Positions 14,359 through 20,666 of a DNA stretch of 26,464 bases are shown in pieces. Each line of letters opens with the position of its first letter. The first letter of the stretch is position 1. The notes below the pieces were generated by a model. That model saw only the letters and a program-made list of their open reading frames with translations. It was not told the origin of the DNA and did no database searches. The DNA comes from Candidatus Staskawiczbacteria bacterium (GTDB taxonomy: Bacteria > Patescibacteriota > Minisyncoccia > Minisyncoccales > Staskawiczbacteraceae), in contig VGLO01000007.1 in the NCBI GenBank assembly GCA_016866675.1, positions 1-26,464 of the forward strand, in the 5' to 3' direction. The position numbers and the translations under genes were made by a program.

Positions 14359-14881
14359 ATGAAATGTCATGTTTTGCCGAAAGAAGATCGGTGTTCTTAT
14401 TTTTTGAGAAGAACTGCCTAAATTTTGATGGACTGTTAGCCTGTCTCCAGCGAGCTGCAAATTCATCACAGAATCGCTCTACTGATTGACATAGCATATC
14501 TTCTTCGCTTGATAGTCTTTCAAAAGAAGTGTAGAATATTTTTTCTGGGCCAATATTTGCTGGCGGAGTTTGTGTGAGATCGAGGTGGAAGGTATGGCCA
14601 ATCTCGTGGCCAAAAGTAAAAATCAACTCTTCAACCTTGTTGTATCCCATCAAAAAGTGGTCAATGAGATCGCGATCTATTACTAATAGAATGCCAAACT
14701 TTTCTAAACTGATATATCCTGCTGCAATATTGAAATTAGGCCAGGCCCGTATCTTTTTGATTTCCCGTTCTTCCAACTGTTGTTCTATTGGTTTTTGAAA
14801 CGTTGAGGCAAGCCATTCGTCGGCCTCTCGTACCCACGGAAATTCAGGAAAAATACTTTCAAGAGAAAAGAGCCAAGACAT
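14357..14881 (-). CDS. Zinc metallopeptidase-like protein (HEIGH, IrrE/ImmA-like)
   Basis: 174 residues from the ATG at 14881, chosen because an SD (GAAAGGAG) sits just before it; an upstream in-frame start would lie in the tRNA-Gly gene. The zinc-binding motif is H92-E93-x-x-H96 in TFGHEIGHTFHLD. The third ligand is probably a glutamate in VERFCDEFAARW (E135 or E140), as in the IrrE/ImmA group of gluzincin peptidases (HExxH then E-x-x-x-x-FA). There is no signal peptide, so it should act in the cytoplasm. No helix-turn-helix repressor gene, the usual partner of ImmA-like proteases, is found next to it. It may be cotranscribed with tRNA-Gly(TCC), 35 bases upstream. Confidence 0.65.
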   Translation of the reverse strand: MSWLFSLESIFPEFPWVREADEWLASTFQKPIEQQLEEREIKKIRAWPNFNIAAGYISLEKFGILLVIDRDLIDHFLMGYNKVEELIFTFGHEIGHTFHLDLTQTPPANIGPEKIFYTSFERLSSEEDMLCQSVERFCDEFAARWRQANSPSKFRQFFSKNKNTDLLSAKHDIS

Positions 14882-14916
14882 ATTATCACTCCTTTCAAAG
14901 ATCTTTTTTGTTATTG

Positions 14917-14987
14917 AGCGGGTGAGGGGAGTCGAACCCCTCTCATTAGCTTGGAAAGCTAAGGTAATACCGATATACGACACCCGC
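14917..14987 (-). tRNA. tRNA-Gly (anticodon TCC)
   Basis: A 71-nt cloverleaf on the minus strand: acceptor GCGGGTG/CACCCGC, anticodon stem TTAGC/GCTAA with loop TTTCCAA (anticodon TCC), T loop TTCGACT. The discriminator is T and CCA is not encoded. It reads GGA/GGG. Confidence 0.95.
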
Positions 14988-14990
14988 GAG

Positions 14991-15016
14991 CCACATTTTG
15001 TAATGAAAAATGTGGA
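14991..15016. repeat. Hairpin next to the tRNA-Gly 5' end
   Basis: CCACATTTT pairs with AAAATGTGG around a short loop, four bases from the tRNA start. It has no T run, so a role in 5' processing or insulation is possible. Confidence 0.5.
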
Positions 15017-15032
15017 ATTTTAAATTATGTGA

Positions 15033-15060
15033 ATTATACCAGTTATTTTAGATTTGTAAA
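15033..15060 (-). promoter_or_regulatory. Promoter of tRNA-Gly
   Basis: Minus strand: TTTACA at 15060-15055 and a perfect TATAAT at 15038-15033, 16 bases apart. It lies at the end of the upstream coding sequence and would start near 15026. Confidence 0.65.
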
Positions 15061-16569
15061 TTCCTTGGATATTAAATAGTCCACGGGGGCATAGTTGTCT
15101 GTTAAAATAGGGTAAGGTGATAAATTTATTTTACTCAATTCTATTTTTTTATTTTTCAGATTACTAATAATATAATTTTTGTTTTTTGTTATCTCTGGAC
15201 TGTTAAAATCTATTTTTTTGCCTGAATTCCATCCAACAAAAATTATATTCTGAACTTTTGTTGAATCTATGGAATCCACGGCAAAAAAATAACTGTTTTC
15301 AAATACGCTTTTGAATGTTTTTATTTCAGATAGTAAAAATGATTCTGGTTTCTCGTTTAAGCTACCAATTACATTTGCAATGAATACTCCATTTTCAGAT
15401 AACTTTCTTTTTGTTAGCTCAAAGAATTCTTTTGTAGTTAAATGCTCTGGAGTTGAAAAAAATGATGAATAGGCATCACTGAATATAAAGTCATATTGCT
15501 TTTTTGTGTCATTTAAGAATCTTCTGCCGTCTTCTGCAAAATTTTTAAATCTTGGATTGTCTGCTGGTACATTAAAGTATTTTTTGCCAACTTCAAACAA
15601 TAAAGGATCTATTTCTGCAATATCAATATTAGCCTCTGGTAATTCATTTAAAAGAGTTTTTGGAACAGAGTAGGCTCCCCCGCCAATTGTTAAAGATTCT
15701 TTAATGTCTTTTTTGAATATTTGGTAAAGTGCATAATACTTTGTGTATTCGTACGGAAGCTCTTTTGAATCAAAAAACATTGCAGATGAAGGATTTTTGT
15801 CTTGTTGTAAAAATCTGGTAGGTTTTCCGTTATAAATATCATCATAAATAATTATTTTTTGGTATGCACTGTCTTTTATAAAAATTTTATTGCTTGAGGC
15901 CAATCCCAAAGATTTAGAAAAAAATAAAAAACAAACAGCCAAAAGAAGCATTAAAGAGATTTTTTGCCATATTTTTGCTTTAAATATTCCATATAAACCT
16001 AAGGCAATTAAAACAAAACCAACTCCGATAATGATTACATCCAGATTAAAATTAGGAATTAATAAAAAGCCAGATGATAGACTGCCAAATATGCTTCCTA
16101 GTGTTGACCAAAAGAAAATTTGGCCAGAAACCGTTCCAATACCCAAGTTTTCAGATCTTTCCTTTTGCAATTTTATTGCAAAAGGTGAAAGCATGCCAAG
16201 TAAAAAGCTTTGAAAAAAGAAAAGTAAAATAGAAGAAATTAATGGACCTTGGGTAATAGATAATTTATATCCAAATATTGGAAGGAAAACCAAGCTCATT
16301 AAGTGAAGCAAAATAACAAGAAAACCGCTTATTGTAATAATGCCATAAAAAAATCTCTCATCTGGGTATTTATCTGATGTTTTGCCACCCACATAATATC
16401 CCAAGCTTAACGCTGCCAAAACAACACTTAATACAGAAGAAACCGTAAAAATTGTATTGCCAAAATATGGTGCTAGGATTCTTATAGCAACAATCTCAAT
16501 AACAAGCACACAGGCGCCGGTTATAAAAACGTAAAATGGTACGGCTGATTTATAAAAAAAAGAGTTCAT
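15043..16569 (-). CDS. Membrane protein fused to a spermidine-synthase-like domain
   Basis: 508 residues. The first about 220 residues hold about seven to eight membrane segments, starting FYVFITGACVLVIEIVAIRILAPYFG, the usual start of fused-MFS/spermidine synthases. The soluble part has the methyltransferase-like fold: LTIGGGAYSVPKTLLNELP, IDIAEIDPLLFEVGKKYF, then DFIFSDAYSS with the Asp where aminopropyl transferases have their catalytic acid region. The aminopropyl acceptor site is not clearly conserved and the polyamine function is unproven; many such fused proteins are of unknown substrate. The ATG at 16569 has no SD. It ends at 15043 and the tRNA-Gly promoter lies at its very end. Confidence 0.8.
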   Translation of the reverse strand: MNSFFYKSAVPFYVFITGACVLVIEIVAIRILAPYFGNTIFTVSSVLSVVLAALSLGYYVGGKTSDKYPDERFFYGIITISGFLVILLHLMSLVFLPIFGYKLSITQGPLISSILLFFFQSFLLGMLSPFAIKLQKERSENLGIGTVSGQIFFWSTLGSIFGSLSSGFLLIPNFNLDVIIIGVGFVLIALGLYGIFKAKIWQKISLMLLLAVCFLFFSKSLGLASSNKIFIKDSAYQKIIIYDDIYNGKPTRFLQQDKNPSSAMFFDSKELPYEYTKYYALYQIFKKDIKESLTIGGGAYSVPKTLLNELPEANIDIAEIDPLLFEVGKKYFNVPADNPRFKNFAEDGRRFLNDTKKQYDFIFSDAYSSFFSTPEHLTTKEFFELTKRKLSENGVFIANVIGSLNEKPESFLLSEIKTFKSVFENSYFFAVDSIDSTKVQNIIFVGWNSGKKIDFNSPEITKNKNYIISNLKNKKIELSKINLSPYPILTDNYAPVDYLISKEFTNLK

Positions 16570-16600
16570 TATTAAAGAATTTTATCATGCATATTGTACT

Positions 16601-16629
16601 TTGACAAATTCAATATTTTCAGATACTAT
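16601..16629 (+). promoter_or_regulatory. Strong promoter of the tRNA Pro-Arg-His cluster
   Basis: A consensus TTGACA (16601-16606) and TACTAT (16624-16629) are exactly 17 bases apart, and the start would be near 16636, nine bases before tRNA-Pro. Confidence 0.8.
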
Positions 16630-16644
16630 TTATTCATAATTGCA

Positions 16645-16715
16645 CGGGGTGTCGTATAATGGTAGTACGTGCGCTTTGGGAGCGTACAGCCTGAGTTCGA
16701 TTCTCAGCACCCCGA
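16645..16715 (+). tRNA. tRNA-Pro (anticodon TGG)
   Basis: 71 nt. Acceptor CGGGGTG/CACCCCG, with the C1-G72 pair normal for bacterial tRNA-Pro. The anticodon stem TGCGC/GCGTA carries the loop TTTGGGA (anticodon TGG). Discriminator A and no encoded CCA. Confidence 0.95.
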
Positions 16716-16723
16716 CAGGGTTT

Positions 16724-16795
16724 GCCCTTGTAGTTCAATGGATAGAACAACGCTCTTCTAAGGCGTATATGGGGGTTCGATTCCCTCCAAGGGCA
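16724..16795 (+). tRNA. tRNA-Arg (anticodon TCT)
   Basis: 72 nt. Acceptor GCCCTTG/CAAGGGC, anticodon stem ACGCT/GGCGT with loop CTTCTAA (anticodon TCT), discriminator A. It is eight bases after tRNA-Pro and belongs to the same transcript. It reads AGA/AGG. Confidence 0.95.
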
Positions 16796-16821
16796 CAAGC
16801 TTAAAGAGAGGCAAAAAATAT

Positions 16822-16898
16822 GGCGGTCGTAGTGTAGTGGCCTAGCACAGCGCTCTGTGGCAGCGCTAGCGGGAGTTCGAATCTCCTCGATCGCCCCA
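16822..16898 (+). tRNA. tRNA-His (anticodon GTG), with encoded CCA
   Basis: Acceptor pairing is G1-G7 with CGATCGC, and the extra G at 16822 matches G-1 paired to C73, the hallmark of tRNA-His. The anticodon stem GCGCT/AGCGC carries the loop CTGTGGC (anticodon GTG). The discriminator C is followed directly by CCA (16896-16898), the only tRNA of the seven here with an encoded CCA; this may be chance. Confidence 0.95.
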
Positions 16899-16904
16899 TA
16901 TAAA

Positions 16905-16944
16905 ACAAAAAACCGCTTGGCAATTACTAAGAGCGGTTTTTTGT
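16905..16944. terminator. Bidirectional terminator between tRNA cluster and htrA
   Basis: A 13-base-pair stem, ACAAAAAACCGCT with AGCGGTTTTTTGT, has T runs in both directions. It ends the tRNA transcript and the converging protease gene, whose stop codon begins at 16946 and overlaps it. Confidence 0.85.
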
Positions 16945-17981
16945 TATTTTTCAGTTAAGACTACTTTCAAAACCATTTCTTGTCCGTTTCTTAAAACTTT
17001 AAAATCGGTTTCCTGTCCAACTGCGCACTTTTGCATTATTTGAGCCAATGTATTTTCTATTGATATCGGTTGGTTATTGCACTCTAAAATAATATCAAAC
17101 TCTTTTATACCTGCTTTGTCAGCTGAAGACCCTTTTATTACAGGATCTTCGCCCAATAGCTCTCTTACAACTAATGCTCCATTTTCAACGGGAAGTTTGT
17201 TGGCTTTGGCCATTTCTTTATTAAGTAAAACATATTTTACTCCCAAAAATGGCATAACAATTTTTCCATATTTTTTAACTTCTGCCAAATCTTTTTTGGC
17301 ATAATTTATTGGAATTGCAAAGCCAATGTTTTGAGCTCCCATTATCATGGCTGTGTTTACACCAATTACTTCTCCTTTCATATTGACTAGTGGTCCTCCG
17401 GAGTTGCCGGGGTTTATAGCCGCATCAGTTTGTATTAAGCCTCTTAGGTTTTGCATTTGATGGTCAATTCCGCCAAAAGCAGTAATATACCTTGATAAAC
17501 CAGAGACTATTCCTGCAGATAATGTGTCGTGAAACTCTCCGAGAGGATTTCCAATAGCAACCACTTCTTCTCCTAGTTGAATTTTATTTGAATCTGCCAT
17601 ATTAATATATGAAAAGTTTCTGCCCTCAATTTTCAAGACCGCAGTATCATTGATGGGATTTCTTGATAAAACTTTAGCTGAATATTTATTTTTTGGGTCA
17701 ACTATAACTGTATAATCTGCTATTGTGTCTGCAACAACGTGGTTTGAAGTAATTACATAACCGTCTCTTGAGATTATAAATCCAGACCCACCCCCAATTT
17801 GGGTTTTTTCCATGTGATTTTTTTGCCTATTATCCATCATTGGCATAATATATTCTTTTCCGCCATAAGGAAAAGAATAAAAATCTTCTACTTTGGGCAA
17901 ATCTTTTGAAACCACAACAGTGATGACGGCAGGGCAGACTTTTTTGGCAATTTTTATAATCGGAGATGAATTTTTTAGCAT
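16944..17981 (-). CDS. HtrA/DegP-type serine protease with one PDZ domain
   Basis: 345 residues. The trypsin-like domain has the full triad: H81 (ITSNHVVAD), D112 (PINDTAVLK) and S194 (NPGNSGGPLVN). A single PDZ domain fills about residues 240-345 (ENGALVVRELL, SADKAGIKEFDIILECNNQPI). Proteases of this group degrade or refold damaged proteins. Unlike most HtrA proteins it has no signal peptide or membrane anchor: it begins MLKNSSPIIKIAKKVCPAVITV, which is already the start of the protease domain. It is therefore either cytoplasmic or its start is misread. The loop between the first strands (residues 28-60) is Met- and aromatic-rich. There is no SD. It is divergent from tRNA-Arg(CCT). Confidence 0.9.
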   Translation of the reverse strand: MLKNSSPIIKIAKKVCPAVITVVVSKDLPKVEDFYSFPYGGKEYIMPMMDNRQKNHMEKTQIGGGSGFIISRDGYVITSNHVVADTIADYTVIVDPKNKYSAKVLSRNPINDTAVLKIEGRNFSYINMADSNKIQLGEEVVAIGNPLGEFHDTLSAGIVSGLSRYITAFGGIDHQMQNLRGLIQTDAAINPGNSGGPLVNMKGEVIGVNTAMIMGAQNIGFAIPINYAKKDLAEVKKYGKIVMPFLGVKYVLLNKEMAKANKLPVENGALVVRELLGEDPVIKGSSADKAGIKEFDIILECNNQPISIENTLAQIMQKCAVGQETDFKVLRNGQEMVLKVVLTEK

Positions 17982-18024
17982 ATTTTTTATTTATTTTAAT
18001 AATTGTACATATTTAAGAGAATAA

Positions 18025-18053
18025 TTGCAAACAAGCAATTTTTGGGCTAATAT
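18025..18053 (+). promoter_or_regulatory. Promoter of tRNA-Arg(CCT)
   Basis: TTGCAA (18025-18030) and TAATAT (18048-18053) are 17 bases apart; the start would be near 18060, just before the tRNA. Confidence 0.65.
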
Positions 18054-18065
18054 TACCTTGAAATT

Positions 18066-18137
18066 GCTCTCGTAGTTAAATGGATATAACGGTTCCGTCC
18101 TAAGGAATAATTGGGGGTTCGATTCCCTCCGAGAGCA
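18066..18137 (+). tRNA. tRNA-Arg (anticodon CCT)
   Basis: 72 nt. Acceptor GCTCTCG/CGAGAGC, anticodon stem GTTCC/GGAAT with loop GTCCTAA (anticodon CCT), discriminator A, no CCA. It reads AGG. No terminator lies between it and the thioredoxin-like gene, so the two may share a transcript. Confidence 0.94.
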
Positions 18138-18167
18138 CAAAATTTAATCTTAATTAAATTAAAAATT

Positions 18168-18725
18168 ATGAAAAAAAATGTATTTTTTGAAAAAGGTTTT
18201 GTTCTGCCAATAATTATTGGAGCGATTGCTTTAGTAATAATAATTGGAGGAGCTCTTTATTTTGTATCTACTAAAAATTCAGCAAAAAACCAAGATTCTA
18301 TGATGAATGAAAGCCAGTTAAGCGAAACGGTGGTAGAAAATATGGCAGAAGGCTATAAAGGTGAGTTGCTTGCGGGAGGCACATCTCCTTTGCTAGATTT
18401 TAATAAAGAAGATTATCAAAAGGCTTTAGCAACAGATAAGCTAGTTTTATTGTATTTTTATGCTAATTGGTGTCCTATTTGCAAAGAAGAGGTAAATAAC
18501 TCTCTTTACCCTGCTTTTAATGAGTTGACTACAGATAAAGTAATAGGATTTCGCGTAAATTACAATGACAATCAGACAGATAATGATGAAAGAGATTTAG
18601 CCAGAGAATTTGGGATTGCATATCAGCACTCAAAAATATTGCTAAAAAATGGAGAAAGAGTTTTAAAGTCTCCTGAAAGTTGGAATAAGGCAAGATATTT
18701 TGAGGAAATCAATAAAAATCAATAA
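18168..18725 (+). CDS. Membrane-anchored thioredoxin-like protein
   Basis: 185 residues from the ATG at 18168; an earlier in-frame ATG would start inside the tRNA. One N-terminal membrane segment (about residues 11-33) places the rest outside the cytoplasm. The thioredoxin-like fold has the active site W101-C102-P-I-C105 in YFYANWCPICKEE, and the cis-Pro region is less clear (YQHSKILLKNGERV). It probably reduces or exchanges disulphides of exported proteins. It is immediately followed by ccdA (stop and start adjacent), which would feed it electrons from the cytoplasm. No SD. Confidence 0.85.
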   Translation: MKKNVFFEKGFVLPIIIGAIALVIIIGGALYFVSTKNSAKNQDSMMNESQLSETVVENMAEGYKGELLAGGTSPLLDFNKEDYQKALATDKLVLLYFYANWCPICKEEVNNSLYPAFNELTTDKVIGFRVNYNDNQTDNDERDLAREFGIAYQHSKILLKNGERVLKSPESWNKARYFEEINKNQ

Positions 18726-19430
18726 ATGACACTACCACTTTTATTTGGCGCATTTATAGGGGGGTTAATTTCCTTTTTGGCTCCCTGTATATTACCCATA
18801 ATTCCTGGTTTTTTATCTTATTTGGCTGGAACTAGCACTTTGGATGCTAGATCAAAAAGAAAAGAGATTTTTATTAACAGTGTCTTTTTTGTTATTGGAT
18901 TTTCAGTTGTTTTTGCTACCTTAGGAGTGCTTTTAAATACTATTTTGGAATCTGTTGCCTACGATGTTCAAATCTGGCTTGGCAGAATTGGCGGAGTTTT
19001 AATCATATTCTTTGGATTATATTTAGTTGGACTAATAAAAGTTTATTTTTTAGAAAAAGAGTATAAATTTGGAGTAAAAATAAAATTTAAATCTCGCTAC
19101 TTTACATCTTTTTTATTTGGTTTAGCCTTTGCATCTGGTTGGACTCCATGTGTTGGGCCGGCTCTGGGCATTATTTTGGGATTGGCGGCTACCGCTCCCG
19201 GATCTGCATTTTTTCTTTTGCTTGTTTATGCCTTGGGACTTGGTTTGCCTTTTCTTTTGGTTGGAGCATTTACAAGTCAAGCATTAAACTTTATTAACCG
19301 ATATGCAAGACTGCTGAAATATATCAATATAATTTTTGGTGTTATTTTACTTATTTTAGGAGTTTTAGTTTTTACTCAAAAACTTTCTCAAATAGCAAAT
19401 TTTGAATTCTTAAACAATATTATTTTATAG
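18726..19430 (+). CDS. ccdA: CcdA-type thiol-disulphide transporter
   Basis: 234 residues with about six membrane segments, the family's minimal form. The two redox cysteines are C21 in FLAPCILPIIPG and C142 in GWTPCVGPALG. CcdA/DsbD-type proteins pass reducing equivalents from cytoplasmic thioredoxin to outward-facing thioredoxin-like partners. The partner here is the gene just upstream, whose TAA directly touches this ATG. Many lineages use the pair for cytochrome c maturation, but no cytochrome gene is seen here, so a role in disulphide handling of exported cysteine-rich proteins is more likely. No clear terminator follows. Confidence 0.9.
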   Translation: MTLPLLFGAFIGGLISFLAPCILPIIPGFLSYLAGTSTLDARSKRKEIFINSVFFVIGFSVVFATLGVLLNTILESVAYDVQIWLGRIGGVLIIFFGLYLVGLIKVYFLEKEYKFGVKIKFKSRYFTSFLFGLAFASGWTPCVGPALGIILGLAATAPGSAFFLLLVYALGLGLPFLLVGAFTSQALNFINRYARLLKYINIIFGVILLILGVLVFTQKLSQIANFEFLNNIIL

Positions 19431-19530
19431 ATGAAAAGTTAAGATAATAATCATTCTCTGCATGGTTTTTATGGGTCTAAAAAGTCATTTTTTTGCTATT
19501 TTAACTATACATTATTCATATTGCAAAGGC

Positions 19531-19559
19531 TTGACTAGGGTTCTTTAAAATAGTATCAT
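19531..19559 (+). promoter_or_regulatory. Promoter in the gap after ccdA
   Basis: TTGACT (19531-19536) and TATCAT (19554-19559), 17 bases apart. A start near 19566 would put the structured element at 19618-19699 in the leader of the next gene. The remainder of 19431-19617 has no gene. Confidence 0.5.
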
Positions 19560-19617
19560 CAATACAGTTGCATGTAGCGTAGATTTATCATATTGGTCGT
19601 TTTGTTATTAAATTAAT

Positions 19618-19699
19618 CCAGTTAAATAACCCAGACCTTTGCTCTAGTTATATCTAGGTTGAAGGCCTGGGTTAGCCTATTTTAGGGCTATTTAACTGG
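19618..19699 (+). ncRNA. Cloverleaf-like structured RNA element
   Basis: An 11-base-pair perfect outer stem (CCAGTTAAATA 19618-19628 with TATTTAACTGG 19689-19699) closes a branched fold. One arm pairs AACCCAG-A-CCTT (19628-19639) with AAGG-C-CTGGGTT (19662-19673) and has an inner CTAG/CTAG loop. The other is TAGCC with GGGCTA (19673-19690). It is not a tRNA: there is no T loop. It lies just before the small membrane gene, ending 16 bases before its ATG, and could be a cis-regulatory RNA or a small mobile repeat. No known family is recognised. Confidence 0.55.
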
Positions 19700-19715
19700 T
19701 AAAATAGAAAACAAC

Positions 19716-20102
19716 ATGAGTAATAGCGAATATGACGCGTCCCTTCACAAACGAAGTAAGGTAAAAATGCTTTTGCCGGCCCTCGTTTTACCCATAGCCC
19801 TGCATTATTCCATAAGATTTACAGCGGGAATAATAGTGGGTTATGTTCTTTGTAAAATTTTCTGCATAGTGTTTCTAAAAACTGGAAAAGTAGATTCTAT
19901 ATTCTTAGATTATGGAAAGTGGAAAGTTCACCTACATCATTGGATTATGGGAATTGCGGTTTTAGGAATAATCTGGGCTTTAGATTTTTTCTACTTACCA
20001 ACTTTCCTTGCTGGATTCATATGCGGAATAATTCTACAAGATATTTATGATTATAATGACTGGCATCAGGTAATTATCAAGAATGAAGATAATACAAAAT
20101 AA
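19716..20102 (+). CDS. Small membrane protein with HxHH motif (second copy)
   Basis: 128 residues with about four membrane segments. After a basic N-terminus and two hydrophobic stretches, WKVHLHHWIMGIAVLGI carries HxHH and is followed by AGFICGIILQDIYDYNDWHQVI. The 5347-5634 product has the same layout, HVHHSTVGLL then AGFGAGIVLMHTI, so they may be distant relatives. The histidines and DIYDYNDWH could coordinate a metal, or the family may be a phosphatase or hydrolase relic; this is inference only. It has no SD. A strong terminator follows. Function unknown. Confidence 0.65.
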   Translation: MSNSEYDASLHKRSKVKMLLPALVLPIALHYSIRFTAGIIVGYVLCKIFCIVFLKTGKVDSIFLDYGKWKVHLHHWIMGIAVLGIIWALDFFYLPTFLAGFICGIILQDIYDYNDWHQVIIKNEDNTK

Positions 20103-20112
20103 AATATTTTAA

Positions 20113-20146
20113 GCAAAAATGCCCTTTGAAAATTAGGGCATTTTTG
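20113..20146 (+). terminator. Terminator after the HxHH membrane gene
   Basis: CAAAAATGCCCT pairs with AGGGCATTTTTG and a T run is built into the 3' arm. Confidence 0.85.
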
Positions 20147-20176
20147 TTAGAGTGAAATAAATTAATGATTATATTG

Positions 20177-20248
20177 GCTCTCGTAGTTCAATGGATAGAA
20201 TGCGAGCTTGCGGAGTTCGTGATGTTGGTTCGATTCCAACCGAGAGCA
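20177..20248 (+). tRNA. tRNA-Arg (anticodon GCG)
   Basis: 72 nt. Acceptor GCTCTCG/CGAGAGC, D stem GTTC/GAAT, anticodon stem CGAGC/GTTCG with loop TTGCGGA (anticodon GCG), T stem GTTGG/CCAAC, discriminator A, no CCA. It reads CGC and CGT. Most bacteria read these with an ACG anticodon edited to inosine, so GCG is unusual. It has high sequence similarity to tRNA-Arg(CCT) in the acceptor and D regions. Confidence 0.93.
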
Positions 20249-20308
20249 CAAAATTAACTGCATTTTATGGTCTTTAAATATACACCTAAATGGTGTTTTT
20301 AATTACAC

Positions 20309-20335
20309 TTGACAATACCCTAGTAGGGGTATAAC
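20309..20335 (+). promoter_or_regulatory. csoR promoter with CsoR-type operator
   Basis: TTGACA (20309-20314) and TATAAC (20330-20335) are 15 bases apart. The spacer is filled by ATACCCTAGTAGGGGTAT (20315-20332), a near-perfect palindrome of the TACCC...GGGTA type bound by copper-sensing CsoR. The -10 ends eight bases before the ATG, so the mRNA would be leaderless. Confidence 0.75.
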
Positions 20336-20343
20336 ATTTAGTA

Positions 20344-20619
20344 ATGAAAAACGCAAATGATAAAAATAAAATTAGTATTAATAGACGCCTTAAGTTAATC
20401 GAAGGACAAATTAGAGGTCTTCAAAGAATGGTTGAGAAAGACACTTATTGCATTGATGTGATTACACAGACTTCTGCGGTGAAACAGGGTCTCTCTAATG
20501 TGGAAGATATGTTGTTAGAGAATCATCTGGGGAATTGCGTTATTAGTCAGATAAAATCTGGTGAAACTGACAAGGCCAAGGGAGAAATTTTAAAAGTGTA
20601 TAAACTAAAGAGAAAATAA
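20344..20619 (+). CDS. csoR: Copper-sensing repressor CsoR
   Basis: 91 residues, all-helical CsoR/RcnR family. The family's start RRLKLIEGQIRGLQRMVE is clear. The three Cu(I) ligands C36 (TYCIDV), H61 and C65 (NHLGNC) are at exactly the M. tuberculosis CsoR positions, which separates it from Ni- and formaldehyde-sensing relatives. It should repress its own operon without copper and release DNA when Cu(I) binds; the operator lies in its promoter. It heads the copper operon with copA 47 bases downstream. Confidence 0.92.
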   Translation: MKNANDKNKISINRRLKLIEGQIRGLQRMVEKDTYCIDVITQTSAVKQGLSNVEDMLLENHLGNCVISQIKSGETDKAKGEILKVYKLKRK

Positions 20620-20666
20620 GATTTCTATTAAATTTTTAGTTTTTTTCTTACTTAGCATATAAAATT

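Noticed and set aside
14882..14983. Longer start for the HEIGH metallopeptidase
   Set aside because: It would translate part of tRNA-Gly; the SD directly before 14881 supports the shorter start.
18111..18167. Longer start for the thioredoxin-like protein
   Set aside because: It would begin inside tRNA-Arg(CCT); the ATG at 18168 gives a clean membrane anchor.
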